Source: Antedon mediterranea (taxonomy: Eukaryota; Echinodermata; Crinoidea; Comatulida; Antedonidae). Taken from it: a stretch of 64,000 nucleotides of DNA. Below the pieces are notes generated by a model that saw nothing but the letters and a program-made list of their open reading frames with translations, did not search any database and was not told the origin of the DNA. Made by a program: the position numbers and the translations under genes. Of the stretch, positions 23,601-32,124 are shown piece after piece. The stretch is taken from NCBI RefSeq assembly GCF_964355755.1, contig NC_092672.1, forward strand, positions 7,068,001 through 7,132,000, written 5' to 3'. The first letter of the stretch is position 1. Each line of letters opens with the position of its first letter.

Positions 23601-26600
23601 AACGAGTCTTGTGGTTAATCACGTGTGAAACCAAATTTTATAGAGAGTGGTTCAGTACAACATACAGTATTTGTTAAATATACATCATCACATACCTAAC
23701 ATTTTAAAGTATTTATTTGATTAATTCAAACAAATTAAATTTTAGATCAGTCTCAAACATGTTCAAACAATCAATTCAGATGTTTATCTGGCGCTTGTAT
23801 TCTAAAATCATTACAATGTGACGGAAACTTTGATTGCCCTGACAACAGCGATGAAGATGAACAATATATTCAAGGTAATATAGTAGGCCTATATCAGTAT
23901 TATTCTCGAGATATTCTCGTGTATTTCTGGTGGAATTTCTCTCGTTTTCACGACGTAGGCATCCGCGGTCTAAAGGGAATTCTTCTGCGCAGACAAAAAA
24001 GTACAGGCCGAATGAAGATAGTTACCACCGGTAAAGTACTATAGGCCAGGAATGAGTAGTTCTTTTTTCAAAACCAAAAATTAGTGAAACTAACCTGCTT
24101 GACAGCTTCTTTAGAAGAATGGCTATAGGCTATAGGCTTCGCATATTCCATATTATGTATCAATAATATTGCGGTTTTTCTTATTTTAGAGTGTTCCGAT
24201 TCGTTGGACGGCCACGGCTATCGGGGGACAAAGAACAAGACAACAAATGGAATACGTTGTATAAAATGGACAAGTAATTTCAAAGGAACTGATGCGATAT
24301 ATCCAGTAGATTACATTGGTAAAGGTATTGGGGATCACAACTTTTGTCGGAATCCAAACGGAAGACAACAGCCATGGTGTTATACAGAGGATTTTTATGA
24401 AGTTGAAGATTGTGAAATTCCATTATGTGGTGAGGAAATGAATATCAGAGTCTATTGTATGCAGTATTTGTTTCAAACAATCTCTTATGGCCAAATCAGA
24501 CAGCGTCGTATGACGAGGCGGGAAAACATTAAACATGTTTAAAGTTCTCGTGACGACCTAAAAACTGCACCTGAAGCTAGCTCAAGACGACTCGTTTCGT
24601 CGGGATTCAACTCAGACAGCACCGACGAGTCAAGACGTTGCGTTTCACTAAAACCTATTCCAAAGTTTTGGTAACAAGTTGTTATTATTTGGGTTATAAC
24701 ACTATATCATTTTTTTAGATCAAGTTTCAGATGCAGATTTAAACAATTGTCCAATCACAAGCTTCCAGTGTTCAACAGGTCATTGTATTTCCTATTCATT
24801 CCGTTGTGACCATAAACCAGACTGCCCAGATAGCTCAGATGAACAAGATTGTAGTAAGTTTATGTTCACATGACTGTTATATTGTTATTTTGGATAAAGA
24901 TTTGTGCAAAAAAAAGAAAAATAAATAATGTATACGCTTTGTACTTTGTGCATAGCGCACCGCATAGTCACTTGTTAGGCGCACTCACTGGGCCACTCAG
25001 TGCTTTAAAATGCGCATAATACATGTTTTTTTTTAATGGTAGTATTCAGGAATTGCACCGATGTCGAGTTTTCCTGTGATAATGGACGCTGTTTACAATC
25101 TTCATTGCAATGTAACATAATTAAAGACTGTTTAGATGGAACAGACGAACTAAAATGTGGTAGGCGGTTTTTTTCCTGAATAACATGACATAACATTAGC
25201 ACAACATTTTATTGTAAGGGGAGTTTACAGTTGGAGAGATTTTTTTGGATATATTGTCTTACAGTGCATTATGCCTCATGTAATGTATACAACAACAAAA
25301 GACTGATAGGTTGTAGATACAAAATGGGAAGATCTTTAATGTATGGAAAATTAGACGTTAAACTAGTCGTTGAAGGTGAAGCCTAGAACGTGCCACACTG
25401 CAACTGCAATTGTATTAAAATAATTTCGCTCGAGTAACAAAAGTGCTGTATATATCCATTTATTTTTTCCGGTGCAAGTGTCACTTAATACAGTTATCTT
25501 TACCAGGTGAATGCAGCTCAGGTTTTTTACGATGTAGTGATGGTAAATGTTTGCACCCAAAATTCAAATGTGATCGAATAAGAGATTGTCCAACAGGAAT
25601 TGATGAGCCCATGGATGAGCCAAATAATTGCCGTAAGTAGTAGCAATCAAATAGCCTAATCACTAACATTTCACATTTCATTGAGTTTAGACAGGTATTT
25701 GAAGCAAGTTTTTCTTAAGTGAACATATAAATGATGACAGTGACAAAACTAGACTAGCTTTATCATTTGGAGGCAAGTTATCGCTAATTCTTAACTTGTG
25801 TTGTCATTCCTATTATAGAATATACTGATACAAAATCGTTATGTAATAAAACAGAGATGGTATGCGAAAATGGCATTTGCATCGATCAGCGTCACCTGTG
25901 TCTATTAGACTACGATGTGTATTCAGACGACGTTATAACAGGTTGTCGAGATCGTAGTCACTTACAACATTGTGGTGAGTTGAGTTGTTTCATGTGTTGT
26001 GCAACCTTCGTATTTATTCAATATTATAATCATACAACGATCCTGTTTATTCAGGAACGATGGTACTTGACAAAAATGTATAGTTTAACTTTGTATAACA
26101 TAAAGGTTTCAATTGCTTTGTTTATCGTGCATTTTCTACTTGTCAGAAGTTATGACACGCCATATATGCCTTTTTAAAAAATTAAGTCAAAACACCTGGA
26201 CCCGAAGACTGTCATATGAAAGTACTTTTCGTGAATAGGTGCATTTTGTAGGATTGTAGATAATAAATAAATAATTTTGTTTGAAAAATCCAGTAAAGTA
26301 ATTACTCACATTCTTTAGCTTTCGCCATCTTGGCTGACGGCTTGATCACAAGTGATCCGGTCCACGGCTACTTCCTGGAAATCTGTTGATTGTTTCTAGG
26401 TGACGTCATACTTTTTCGTAGCAATGATGTGTATACGTGATCGAGAAATACAGCTCCTTCGTCGTGGTTGATTGCGTTATACCCCACTCCTCTCTTTCTG
26501 ATTTGGATTGCTTTTACTTTGTAAATTATTTGTTTTATTTTTAAAGTGTGAATTATTTAAAGTACGATTGTTTTATTATTTATTATAAACAGTTTTCATT

Positions 26601-29600
26601 GGGGACCTACATGCAACATTATAGTAACTCAGCATTTATTTATTATATTTTGATTTGAAGACCCTTACAGAAGACTCGGTTCTCGGGCAAATTGTTCCAT
26701 ATATTGTTCCACTAACACAAGAACTTATGAGATAACTCTCCCTTTTTTGCAAAAGTTTCTAACGCTTTAAATCATACTTTGTCGTGTAGCTTCATTCGAG
26801 TGTCCAGCAAACACATACAAATGTCCGAGCTCGTACTGCATAACAATCAAAAGCCGATGTGATGGGCGAGATGATTGCGAAAATGGAGAAGATGAACAGT
26901 ATTGTGAGGATTATAACTGTCCAGGATACTTCAAATGTCAAGATGCGTCAAATTGTATTTCTCAAGATCTTGTGTGTGATGGCATCAAAGACTGTCTTCG
27001 TGGGGATGATGAACTTTTTTGCGGTAAGATGTGATTCAAAATTCAAAAAATATTAATACTAAATAAATAGAGAATCAGTCATAAAATAATAACACAAAGT
27101 GTCATCCATGTGTTCTAGATTATTTGGATACGTTGATTTAGGAAAAAAAAGAAACCGTAACTAATTGATCTATTTAAGATTTATACATTGTTGATAGATG
27201 TATGATCCTGAGCTTAATTTAACCCTCGGAGAAATATAATAGTCTCCTAAGAAGTTGTTACTACAGATTTACTTAGTACTATTTAATTTTGTCTTGCTAT
27301 GATTTTATATTTTTTTTCTAATAAAACTTACATCTACCAAGAAGTAGAACGTAAATGTGCGTAAGTTCTACTTGTGTGATGTGAATTACACTTGTGTAAT
27401 TTAATTGATTTACATTTCCCTTTCTTGCCTAAAATAATAAATTGTTTAAACTACTTTTTCATTGATAACGTCTGTCATAGATATACAGTGCCCTAACGGA
27501 TGTGTCTGCCAGGACCTTTCATACAACTGTCATGGAGTAGAATGGACAGCAGAAAAAGCTGCATTAATTTCGCCAGATGTACGATACTTGTAAGTATAAT
27601 AATTTATATTTTTATATATGTATTGTTTATAAAAAGAAACATTGTTTCCTTGCACACATAAGTCCATGTATATATATGCACGCGCACACGACACACATAC
27701 TATACATATACAGTCCATACAAAATTTGTCGCAGCCAATCAGAAGATCAAAGGACTGTTAGAACTTGGTCCTATTGGCAAGACGAGCTCAACATCATTTT
27801 GTTAGATTGCCTTGATATTAAATAAGTTTTTTATTTTCAGAAATCTAAGCAATGTATCTATAGTTCCTTCAGAAGACACGGGTGAAGATCTGCTATTCTT
27901 ACATCCCAGTATTTTCAAATTTAATTTTGTTTTGTAAGTTTAATTAAATAAAAAAATACACTAAGCTTGTTTAAGTAATATTTATGTCTAGAGATGAAAA
28001 CTATGAGTAGCTGCTGTAGTAGTTATCCAGTATATTCAAGTATTTTGTTTACACTTGTAGATGTAGTATAACTATTGTGCTTTTTCATGCATTTTCTTTT
28101 TATAGAGATATCTCTGGAAACAATATCAAGAAACTAGCAGGTGAAATGTTTTATCAGTTTGACCATCTGACAACTCTGTAAGTCATCATCACAATTTAGT
28201 AAACACATTTACACAGAGTTTTTAAAATTCGTTGCATCGTCAATAGACGTAATAGGGGCCGGCCACAACGCGGCACAATTCAACAAAATAAATGCACCCG
28301 ATTCTGTGGCTGTTACTAGACTCTCTGTGGAAGACTGTCTACCAGATACCTATCTAACTGTATTAAGTACTTTTAATACATGATATCTCTGACGTCATTA
28401 GGTTCCTATCTAGAGACAATGTATAACGTTATAATATGTATTCATCAAATGCACCAGAAAGCAGAATAGCAGGTTTATCGTAAATAAAACGAAATTATAA
28501 ACGTATATTTACCTATTCTAGATACATGCAAGGCAACAATATAGCATCATTGGAAGGTGATGTCTTTCAGGATTTAAAACAATTGAAATATCTGTAAGTA
28601 AACCATGTTAAACCTATATAGAGTAGGCTAGTTTTAGTTTTTTAGGTAAACGTTTGTGTTTATTTTTTCTAAAATTAATTTAAAGCTCATTAAACATGTT
28701 TAGTTAAATTTCTTTATACCGCTACAATAATAGTAGACTACATAATACTTTTACATAAAAAAGACTATGGAAACAGCAGAAAATTGCTGTACATTTTGGA
28801 ACTAATTGTTTATTTGTTTCATTAACAGTAATATCCATGGTAATGGATTGGAATCCATCGGCAGAGGAACATTTTTCGGATTATCAAAACTCGAGTATTT
28901 GTAAGTATAAAGTATTTTAGATGTACGTCATGGGTGACATTGTATGGGTTAATGGAGAGAACACCTTACAATTTAAATACAAAATAACAGAAAACGATAC
29001 ACAGCAATTTAATTCCTAAGTAAAAGTGTATATGTATAACAGAATGGTTCTGTGGTAACATTATTTATGTGTGCTCTATTTTAGAAATATGTCTGGAAAT
29101 AACATTGGTAACGTTGATAAATTGATATTCAAGGACTTGATGTCTCTTAAAACATTGTGAGTAATGTATATATAATCTTGTACTTTAGAAAATGGAAGTT
29201 ACAGTACAATAAATGTATGTCAATATTGTGTCAGAGTAGACTAGATATAGAGAGATGAAAGAGAAATACTCGTCTACAAAGTATATACAGTAGCTCTTGC
29301 TCTTATAGCGGTGTTGTGTCCATGTAGGAACCGAGCTTCATGAAGTAAATCTTTCATTTCAGAATATCTGATGATTATTCATTTTGCTGTTTGTTGGAAG
29401 ATGTTGGTTTTAACGACGTTGACTGTACGCCAGATGCAGACGTGTTTTCATCATGTGACAATCTTATGCAGAATGTGTACCTTAGAGCTTTCTTATGGTT
29501 ATTTGGACTGAGTGCACTTCTAGGAAACAGTTTTGTAATCTTATGGCGATGGATAAATTGGCCTGCAAAGAAAAGTCCATCTTACACACAATCGTTTCTA

Positions 29601-31719
29601 ATTACTAATCTTGCAGTTGCCGATATGCTTATGGGGTTGTATATGTTGATCATTGCCAGTGCCGATTCCTACTATCGGGAAGATTACGTCACACATGATA
29701 GCGAATGGAAGGCCAGTCGAATATGTACGCTTGCAGGAATCTTAGCCTTTCTATCCAGTGAATCGTCTGTGTACACTCTAACCGTCATTAGCTGCGACAG
29801 GTTTTTGCACATTGCATTTCCATTTCGCCGTTTCCATCTCGCCGTTTCCATCTTACACAAGAAACAGTACAATTTGCAGTGGCTGTCGGATGGTTTCTGA
29901 CCCTCGTCGCGAGTATTCTGCCAGCATTACCAATCCCGTACTTTAACAATGAGTATTACGGTGTCACCAGCGTGTGTCTTGCATTGCCATTGACGTCGGA
30001 AAAAGTGAGAGGTTGGGAATATACCACTGCGATTTTTATTGGTTTTAATTCTTTGTGCTTCTTGTTAATTTTTGTTTGTTATTCAGGTGTGTTCATTTTA
30101 ATAAAGATATCCAGTAGTAAAGTAAATCAAGCAGGACACATGAATTCTGACAAAAATAAGCACATTGCAATTGCTATACGAATGGCTGTTATTGTCGCTA
30201 CCGACTTCTGCTGCTGGGTACCAATCATAGTAATGGGTATTTTATCACTGACAACATCTGTTAACATACCCGCCACGGTATATGCCTGGGCTGCAGTCTT
30301 CATTTTGCCAATAAATTCAGCAATTAACCCATACTTATATACAATAGCATCTTTAAAGAAACTTCAAAGGCAACTAAAACCTTCTAAACATGTATCGGAA
30401 AGTATGCCATCTACGGAGAGAACAAATGTGAAAATTGGTATGTAAAGAAAAATTATCTATTTCTTTATGTAATTAGGATGATTAATCTGTGACTACAGAG
30501 ATTATTAAAAAATTGTGTTTTATTCTATATAAATAGTTGTATCTAAATTTAAACGAATATTTGTTTTGGGTAGCCCTCTCAGTAATAATAATAAACCCTG
30601 TTTTTCCAAGGAGCCCTACGATACTTATTTTATAATTGATTGTTAAAATTTTTGTCCAAGGAATTATTATGTATGTCCCAGAAAAGTAATGTCATCCGTC
30701 ACGACGTCACATTGTCTCTCTCCACCTAGTTACAGTAAGAACAAGTCATTATTATAGTCATGCTTTTAACTCCAGTTTTTGTCATTGTTTACTCAGAAGG
30801 TGTAAACATCCCACGAAATCAAAAAGAGCAATCTACAGTTGAGAAAATAGAAGCTATGTTATCAAATGGAACAGATAGACATGGGAAAGAACTTGATGCA
30901 GACGTACGTAAACACCTTTCAATGGCGTTGAGATTTGCTAAGCAGCAACAAGCTGGTATTGTACAAGTAAGAACGTTTATTTATATTCTTATGCAAGTAC
31001 ACATAAAAAAAATAGAAATATTTCTGAATAAAATTACAATGCGACGGGTAGGCCTGTCAGTAGCTGGATCTCAATGTAGATTCAAATAAAATATGCAAAA
31101 ATATAAATCTGAGTTTTGCTAAACGTTATAATCATTCGTCAGTGCAAGTATATTACATAAACTAATGTGTTGTGAGCAAGTTGCTTATCTTATTATATTA
31201 CAATAACGTCATTAGATGAAGACGACACACTTTTTCAGCATTAAATGGCAGTTCCAAAATAATATCGTCCGAACAATATCATTGTCTCTTTCATTAGTTA
31301 ATGTTAAAAATGTTTTATTCTGAACAAATATGTTTGTACAATTTTTTGGTTGGATATGTCATTTTTAATTTACAAATACTTTATAAAAATGTTTTCATGT
31401 AGTAAATTAAGTTCAGTTATATTAGATAATGCAAGTCGTTCCTCTGTTGTATCTAAAGGAACAAATGATATGTCGTATAAATGACAATAAAGATGTATTT
31501 ATTGTTCTGTTTGGTTTCTTGCAGGTTGAGGTTGAGGATTGTGTGGAATTCGAAGAAAGCACACAAGAAGAATCTGAAGACAATACACAAAATCAATCTC
31601 AAGACAAAACACAAGAACGAAGCGAATACTGTATAGGAGTGTCTAATCCTGCCTACGATAACGAATCATACGTCACTAGAAGTCTCGCCTATGAAGACGA
31701 CACATTTTTTCAGCATTAA
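4942..31719 (+). CDS. SRCR/CTLD/LDLa/kringle/LRR G-protein-coupled receptor, copy 1 (frameshifted in 7TM)
   Basis: This gene has 27 exons spliced in compatible phase, with the same architecture as copy 2 (43991-59210). Exon blocks are listed separately. Intron 1 is 12 kb because of transposon insertions, against 642 bp in copy 2. A 14-bp tandem duplication at 29826-29853 shifts the frame just after the CDRF motif at the end of TM3. The reading then stops at 29900, giving about 1740 aa that keep the whole ectodomain and TM1-3 but lose TM4-7 and the tail. LDLa 1 has also lost its sixth cysteine. The exons after the frameshift still encode intact TM4-7 and tail sequence, so the damage is recent. 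It may be a pseudogene, a truncated receptor, or a sequencing or assembly error. Confidence 0.85.
5217..7757 (-). pseudogene. LINE 2 ORF2, reverse transcriptase part (two in-frame stops)
   Basis: One continuous frame holds the [13 protein letters not shown] near 7110, [10 protein letters not shown] near 6715 (motif A), [11 protein letters not shown] near 6550 (motif B) and [10 protein letters not shown] near 6425 (motif C). A C-terminal Cys/His cluster, [16 protein letters not shown], lies near 5430. The frame is broken by TGA at 6662-6660 and TAA at 6092-6090, both plausible point mutations because the frame continues unchanged on each side. The N-terminal endonuclease half lies at 9950-11117, separated by a transposon inserted at 7758. 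Confidence 0.9.
7758..9949. mobile_element. Non-autonomous DNA transposon inserted in LINE 2 ORF2
   Basis: The block begins cagtgggacagcca and ends with the reverse complement of cagtgggaaagcca, a roughly 14-bp terminal inverted repeat. It is flanked by AATT on both sides. Removing 2192 bp plus one AATT leaves the LINE 2 reading frame continuous (2196 is divisible by 3), which fixes both ends. There is no recognisable transposase. The longest internal ORF (9242-9697) has no family features I know. A 24-bp near-repeat, ttgggatgca(g/c)ctccgactatt, occurs at 8143 and 9586 inside it. I do not assign a superfamily: a 4-bp duplication argues against hAT and Tc1/mariner. Confidence 0.82.
9950..11117 (-). 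pseudogene. LINE 2 ORF2, endonuclease part
   Basis: An APE-type endonuclease with WNINGLKSN at its start (near 10805), [19 protein letters not shown] (near 10390) and [10 protein letters not shown] (near 10055). Upstream of the domain is an Asn-rich linker (about 11040-10850). The frame is the same as ORF1 and follows the ORF1 TAG at 11120-11118 directly. There is no in-frame ATG between the TAG and the endonuclease core. The 3' part of the frame is cut by the transposon at 9949 and resumes at 7757. Confidence 0.88.
11096..11120 (-). promoter_or_regulatory. In-frame UAG between LINE 2 ORF1 and ORF2 with GC-rich palindrome
   Basis: On the minus strand the codon TAG is followed by GGGTCC and then the perfect 10-bp palindrome GGCCATGGCC. 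This is the only strongly GC-rich patch in an AT-rich element. ORF2 continues in the same frame. A stop followed by G and a stable hairpin is compatible with stop-codon readthrough. The role is an inference. Confidence 0.35.
11118..12104 (-). CDS. LINE 2 ORF1: 2A peptide, coiled coil, RRM-type RNA-binding protein
   Basis: The ORF encodes 328 aa. A hydrophobic stretch ([12 protein letters not shown]) leads into GDIESNPGP at residues 54-62, a consensus 2A sequence. In known 2A peptides the ribosome skips the bond between the last Gly and Pro, here G61 and P62. Next comes a heptad-rich coiled coil at about 98-172. An L1 ORF1-like RRM follows at about 173-255 ([23 protein letters not shown]), then a basic C-terminal domain. 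The coiled coil plus RRM indicates trimer-forming nucleic-acid chaperone activity, as in L1 ORF1p. The hydrophobic 2A leader resembles sea urchin sequences that act as both 2A and signal peptide. The ORF is intact. Confidence 0.9.
   Translation of the reverse strand: MIDIDNYRLRIGLYWRGKRNKQKRIKCHGSLGAVIRTRPTLRLSALCLLLFLAGDIESNPGPVYTRQATLDELTGKPTTEDATTQVALNAGGNEPSIQNILIQLQTMNTKLNKKMDDISGDVKSVKEKIDTLNSNMDSLNERMTIIEEENQQLKTMNLQLIKHIDKIEGQSRRNNLIVYGVVDSEHENWDQSEKKVKEHFTNDLGIGGENIEIERAHRLNARFKPRPIIVKFKDYKTKENVLKASRTQRRKMNKNEDRGERRKQITISEDYTARVRKIRKNLQPKIDEAIKSGKPFKIRYDKLIIDDETFTYDIDNDKVVKYSRYKPR
13064..15621 (-). mobile_element. Non-autonomous Helitron H2, nested in H1 in opposite orientation
   Basis: It belongs to the same family as H1 but is inverted, so the pair forms long inverted repeats (12739-13063 with 15300-15621; 14985-15300 with 15622-15930; 13064-13560 with 16070-16595). 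On the minus strand it starts TCTATATATA (15621) and ends CTAG (13064). H1 is split exactly at an A-T step (tattaaaaa read from H1), as expected for Helitron insertion. Its own sequence is 13064-13632 plus 14965-15621. Confidence 0.85.
13633..14964 (-). mobile_element. Non-autonomous Helitron H3, nested in H2
   Basis: On the minus strand it begins TCTATATATAAATTATGG (14964) and ends in CTAG (13633) after the hairpin GAGCGAAGCGAGC within a GAGGG/CCCTC stem. The H2 relative at 36595-36640 reads straight through (gtttatattat), which gives the empty site and an A-T insertion point. It is a different family from H1/H2 but with similar ends. It includes a poly-G run at 14090-14104. Part of its 3' region recurs at 42990-43318. 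No coding potential is recognised. Confidence 0.8.
16645..17022 (-). mobile_element. RTE-like LINE fragment (RT C-terminus), copy in intron 1 of receptor copy 1
   Basis: The minus strand encodes [17 protein letters not shown] and later [12 protein letters not shown] before a stop, the pattern seen at the C-terminus of RTE/BovB-type reverse transcriptases. A (gaa)n-rich 3' tail lies around 16620-16650. The frame is disturbed where a catgt microsatellite (16735-16757) has expanded inside it. The same fragment is at 44250-44632, so it predates the gene duplication. Confidence 0.6.
16735..16757. repeat. (TCATG)n microsatellite, intron 1 copy 1
   Basis: About four units of tcatg. The matching array in copy 2 (44340-44368) has about one unit more. 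Confidence 0.7.
17092..17613 (+). CDS. Receptor copy 1, exon 2: YPDTTS-repeat stalk ending in poly-Tyr
   Basis: The exon is 174 codons long, built from a degenerate 18-bp unit encoding YPDTTS, rich in Ser/Thr (likely O-glycosylated, an inference) and Tyr. It ends in a run of Tyr codons from a (tac)n tract at about 17560-17598, then SEYLY. The acceptor is tttatttcag at 17091 and the donor GTGAGT at 17614, phase 1-1. It has 54 bp (three units) more than copy 2. The array is also open in two other frames because of its 18-bp period. Splice phase with exons 1 and 3 selects this frame. Confidence 0.82.
17803..22258 (+). CDS. Receptor copy 1, exons 3-9: seven SRCR modules
   Basis: One module per exon: 17803-18108, 18358-18648, 19025-19318, 19918-20196, 20744-21037, 21255-21566 and 21956-22258, all phase 1-1. 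Modules 6 and 7 are canonical six-cysteine group A SRCR domains ([36 protein letters not shown] in module 7). Modules 1-5 are divergent. Module 2 lacks the first conserved Cys (GEFSTISDL) and has an extra Cys pair (DCC). Module 4 lacks most of the WGTVCDD consensus but keeps six Cys. SRCR domains usually bind proteins or microbial polyanions; the ligand here is unknown. Between the copies, modules 1-4 carry mostly amino-acid-changing differences. Confidence 0.85.
22613..23523 (+). CDS. Receptor copy 1, exons 10-11: linker and C-type-lectin-like domain
   Basis: Exon 10 (22613-22666) encodes 18 residues of linker ([14 protein letters not shown]). Exon 11 (23191-23523) encodes 111 residues with [12 protein letters not shown] at the start and [14 protein letters not shown] at the end. 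This is the six-cysteine frame of a long-form C-type-lectin-like domain. The calcium/sugar motifs (EPN or QPD, and WND) are absent, so sugar binding is not predicted. Both exons are phase 1-1. Confidence 0.72.
23746..23874 (+). CDS. Receptor copy 1, exon 12: LDLa module 1 with lost cysteine
   Basis: An LDL receptor class A module with five of six cysteines ([18 protein letters not shown]) and the acidic DNSDEDE calcium loop. The sixth Cys is Tyr in this copy: codon TAT at 23865-23867, against TGT at 51374-51376 in copy 2. This leaves one disulphide unpaired and probably destabilises the module. Confidence 0.85.
24190..24429 (+). CDS. Receptor copy 1, exon 13: kringle domain
   Basis: About 80 residues with six cysteines in kringle order: C..YRGT, GIRC..W, NFCRNP, PWCYT, DCEIPLC. 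A single complete kringle on its own phase 1-1 exon, lying between LDLa 1 and LDLa 2. The lysine-binding pocket acids (DXD) are not evident. Confidence 0.88.
24719..27023 (+). CDS. Receptor copy 1, exons 14-18: LDLa modules 2-7
   Basis: Exons 24719-24853 (LDLa 2, PDSSDEQDC), 25043-25159 (LDLa 3, GTDELKC), 25507-25632 (LDLa 4, with a two-residue-longer acidic loop, [10 protein letters not shown]), 25819-25974 (LDLa 5, divergent, no DxSDE) and 26790-27023 (LDLa 6 and 7 on one exon: NGEDEQYC and GDDELFC). All are phase 1-1. Calcium-binding acids are present in most. In RXFP1/2 the LDLa module is needed for signalling, and snail GRL101 has an LDLa array next to the LRRs. Confidence 0.9.
27481..29156 (+). 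CDS. Receptor copy 1, exons 19-24: LRR cap and leucine-rich repeats
   Basis: Exon 19 (27481-27589) is the N-terminal cap (CPNGCVC...NC). Exons 20-24 (27841-27933, 28106-28177, 28522-28593, 28829-28900, 29085-29156) each carry one LRR. The last four are exactly 72 bp (24 aa) with the pattern LxxxxGNxIxxLxxxxFxxLxxL. Exon 19 switches phase from 1 to 2 and all LRR exons are phase 2-2, as in relaxin/glycoprotein-hormone receptor genes. Five repeats plus edges is short compared with the ten or so in RXFP1. Confidence 0.9.
29363..30437 (+). CDS. Receptor copy 1, exon 25: LRR C-cap and 7TM with 14-bp frameshifting duplication
   Basis: This exon encodes the C-cap (SDDYSFCC...[11 protein letters not shown]), TM1 ([10 protein letters not shown]), TM2 (LAVADMLMG), TM3 and CDRF. 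The unit cgccgtttccatct then appears twice (29826-29839 and 29840-29853), whereas copy 2 has it once. The new frame runs 19 residues to TAA... at 29900 (TGA). The original frame resumes after the duplication and still encodes TM4-TM7 with NPYLY and no other stop to the GTATGT donor at 30438. The exon length given includes the 14 extra bases. Confidence 0.9.
30797..31719 (+). CDS. Receptor copy 1, exons 26-27: cytoplasmic tail
   Basis: Exon 26 (30797-30966) encodes a helical, Gln/Lys-rich segment ([18 protein letters not shown]). Exon 27 (31525-31719) encodes an acidic Glu/Gln/Ser-rich stretch and [10 protein letters not shown], then EDDTFFQH and stop. NPAY resembles NPxY endocytic/PTB signals, so arrestin-independent sorting is possible (inference). 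These exons cannot be reached in frame in copy 1 because of the exon 25 frameshift. Confidence 0.78.
31216..31318 (+). repeat. Duplicated fragment of the last exon and 3' UTR inside intron 26 (copy 1)
   Basis: About 100 bp nearly identical to 31691-31793, including the codons for EDDT(L)FQH, the stop and the start of the 3' UTR. The same relic occurs in copy 2 (58707-58809), so it predates the gene duplication. It is not joined to a usable acceptor in the correct phase. Confidence 0.75.
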
Positions 31720-31861
31720 ATGGCAGTTCCAAAATAATATCGTCCGAAAAATAATAAGTATGTCTCTTTCATTACTTAATGTTAAAAATGTTTCTAGCTA
31801 TTCTTCGGGTCATTAGAAAAGTCTGGAAAATCGCGAAAATGTCTAGTAAACACACTTTGTA

Positions 31862-31867
31862 AATAAA
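31862..31867 (+). terminator. Probable polyadenylation signal, receptor copy 1
   Basis: AATAAA about 143 nt after the stop codon, the first such hexamer after the last exon. Confidence 0.45.
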
Positions 31868-32124
31868 TCGTAAAAAAAGAGAATTTTCCGAAGCATATAG
31901 GAAAATAGTTTTGTGTCACTTAGCAGACAGGTATAATTGTAATTCCTGATAGAGGGTGTTTCATTTGCCAAGTCATGCATAACATATCGCTGGAGGGGCT
32001 TTCATTCCCATTCTTCCCCCGTTTTACTTTGGCTGGGCGCTGACACTCTTATCTACAGCCAATTTCATATTTTATTGTATTTTAATCAGACTCAAGTAGA
32101 TTTATAGATATATTTGATGCTTAA

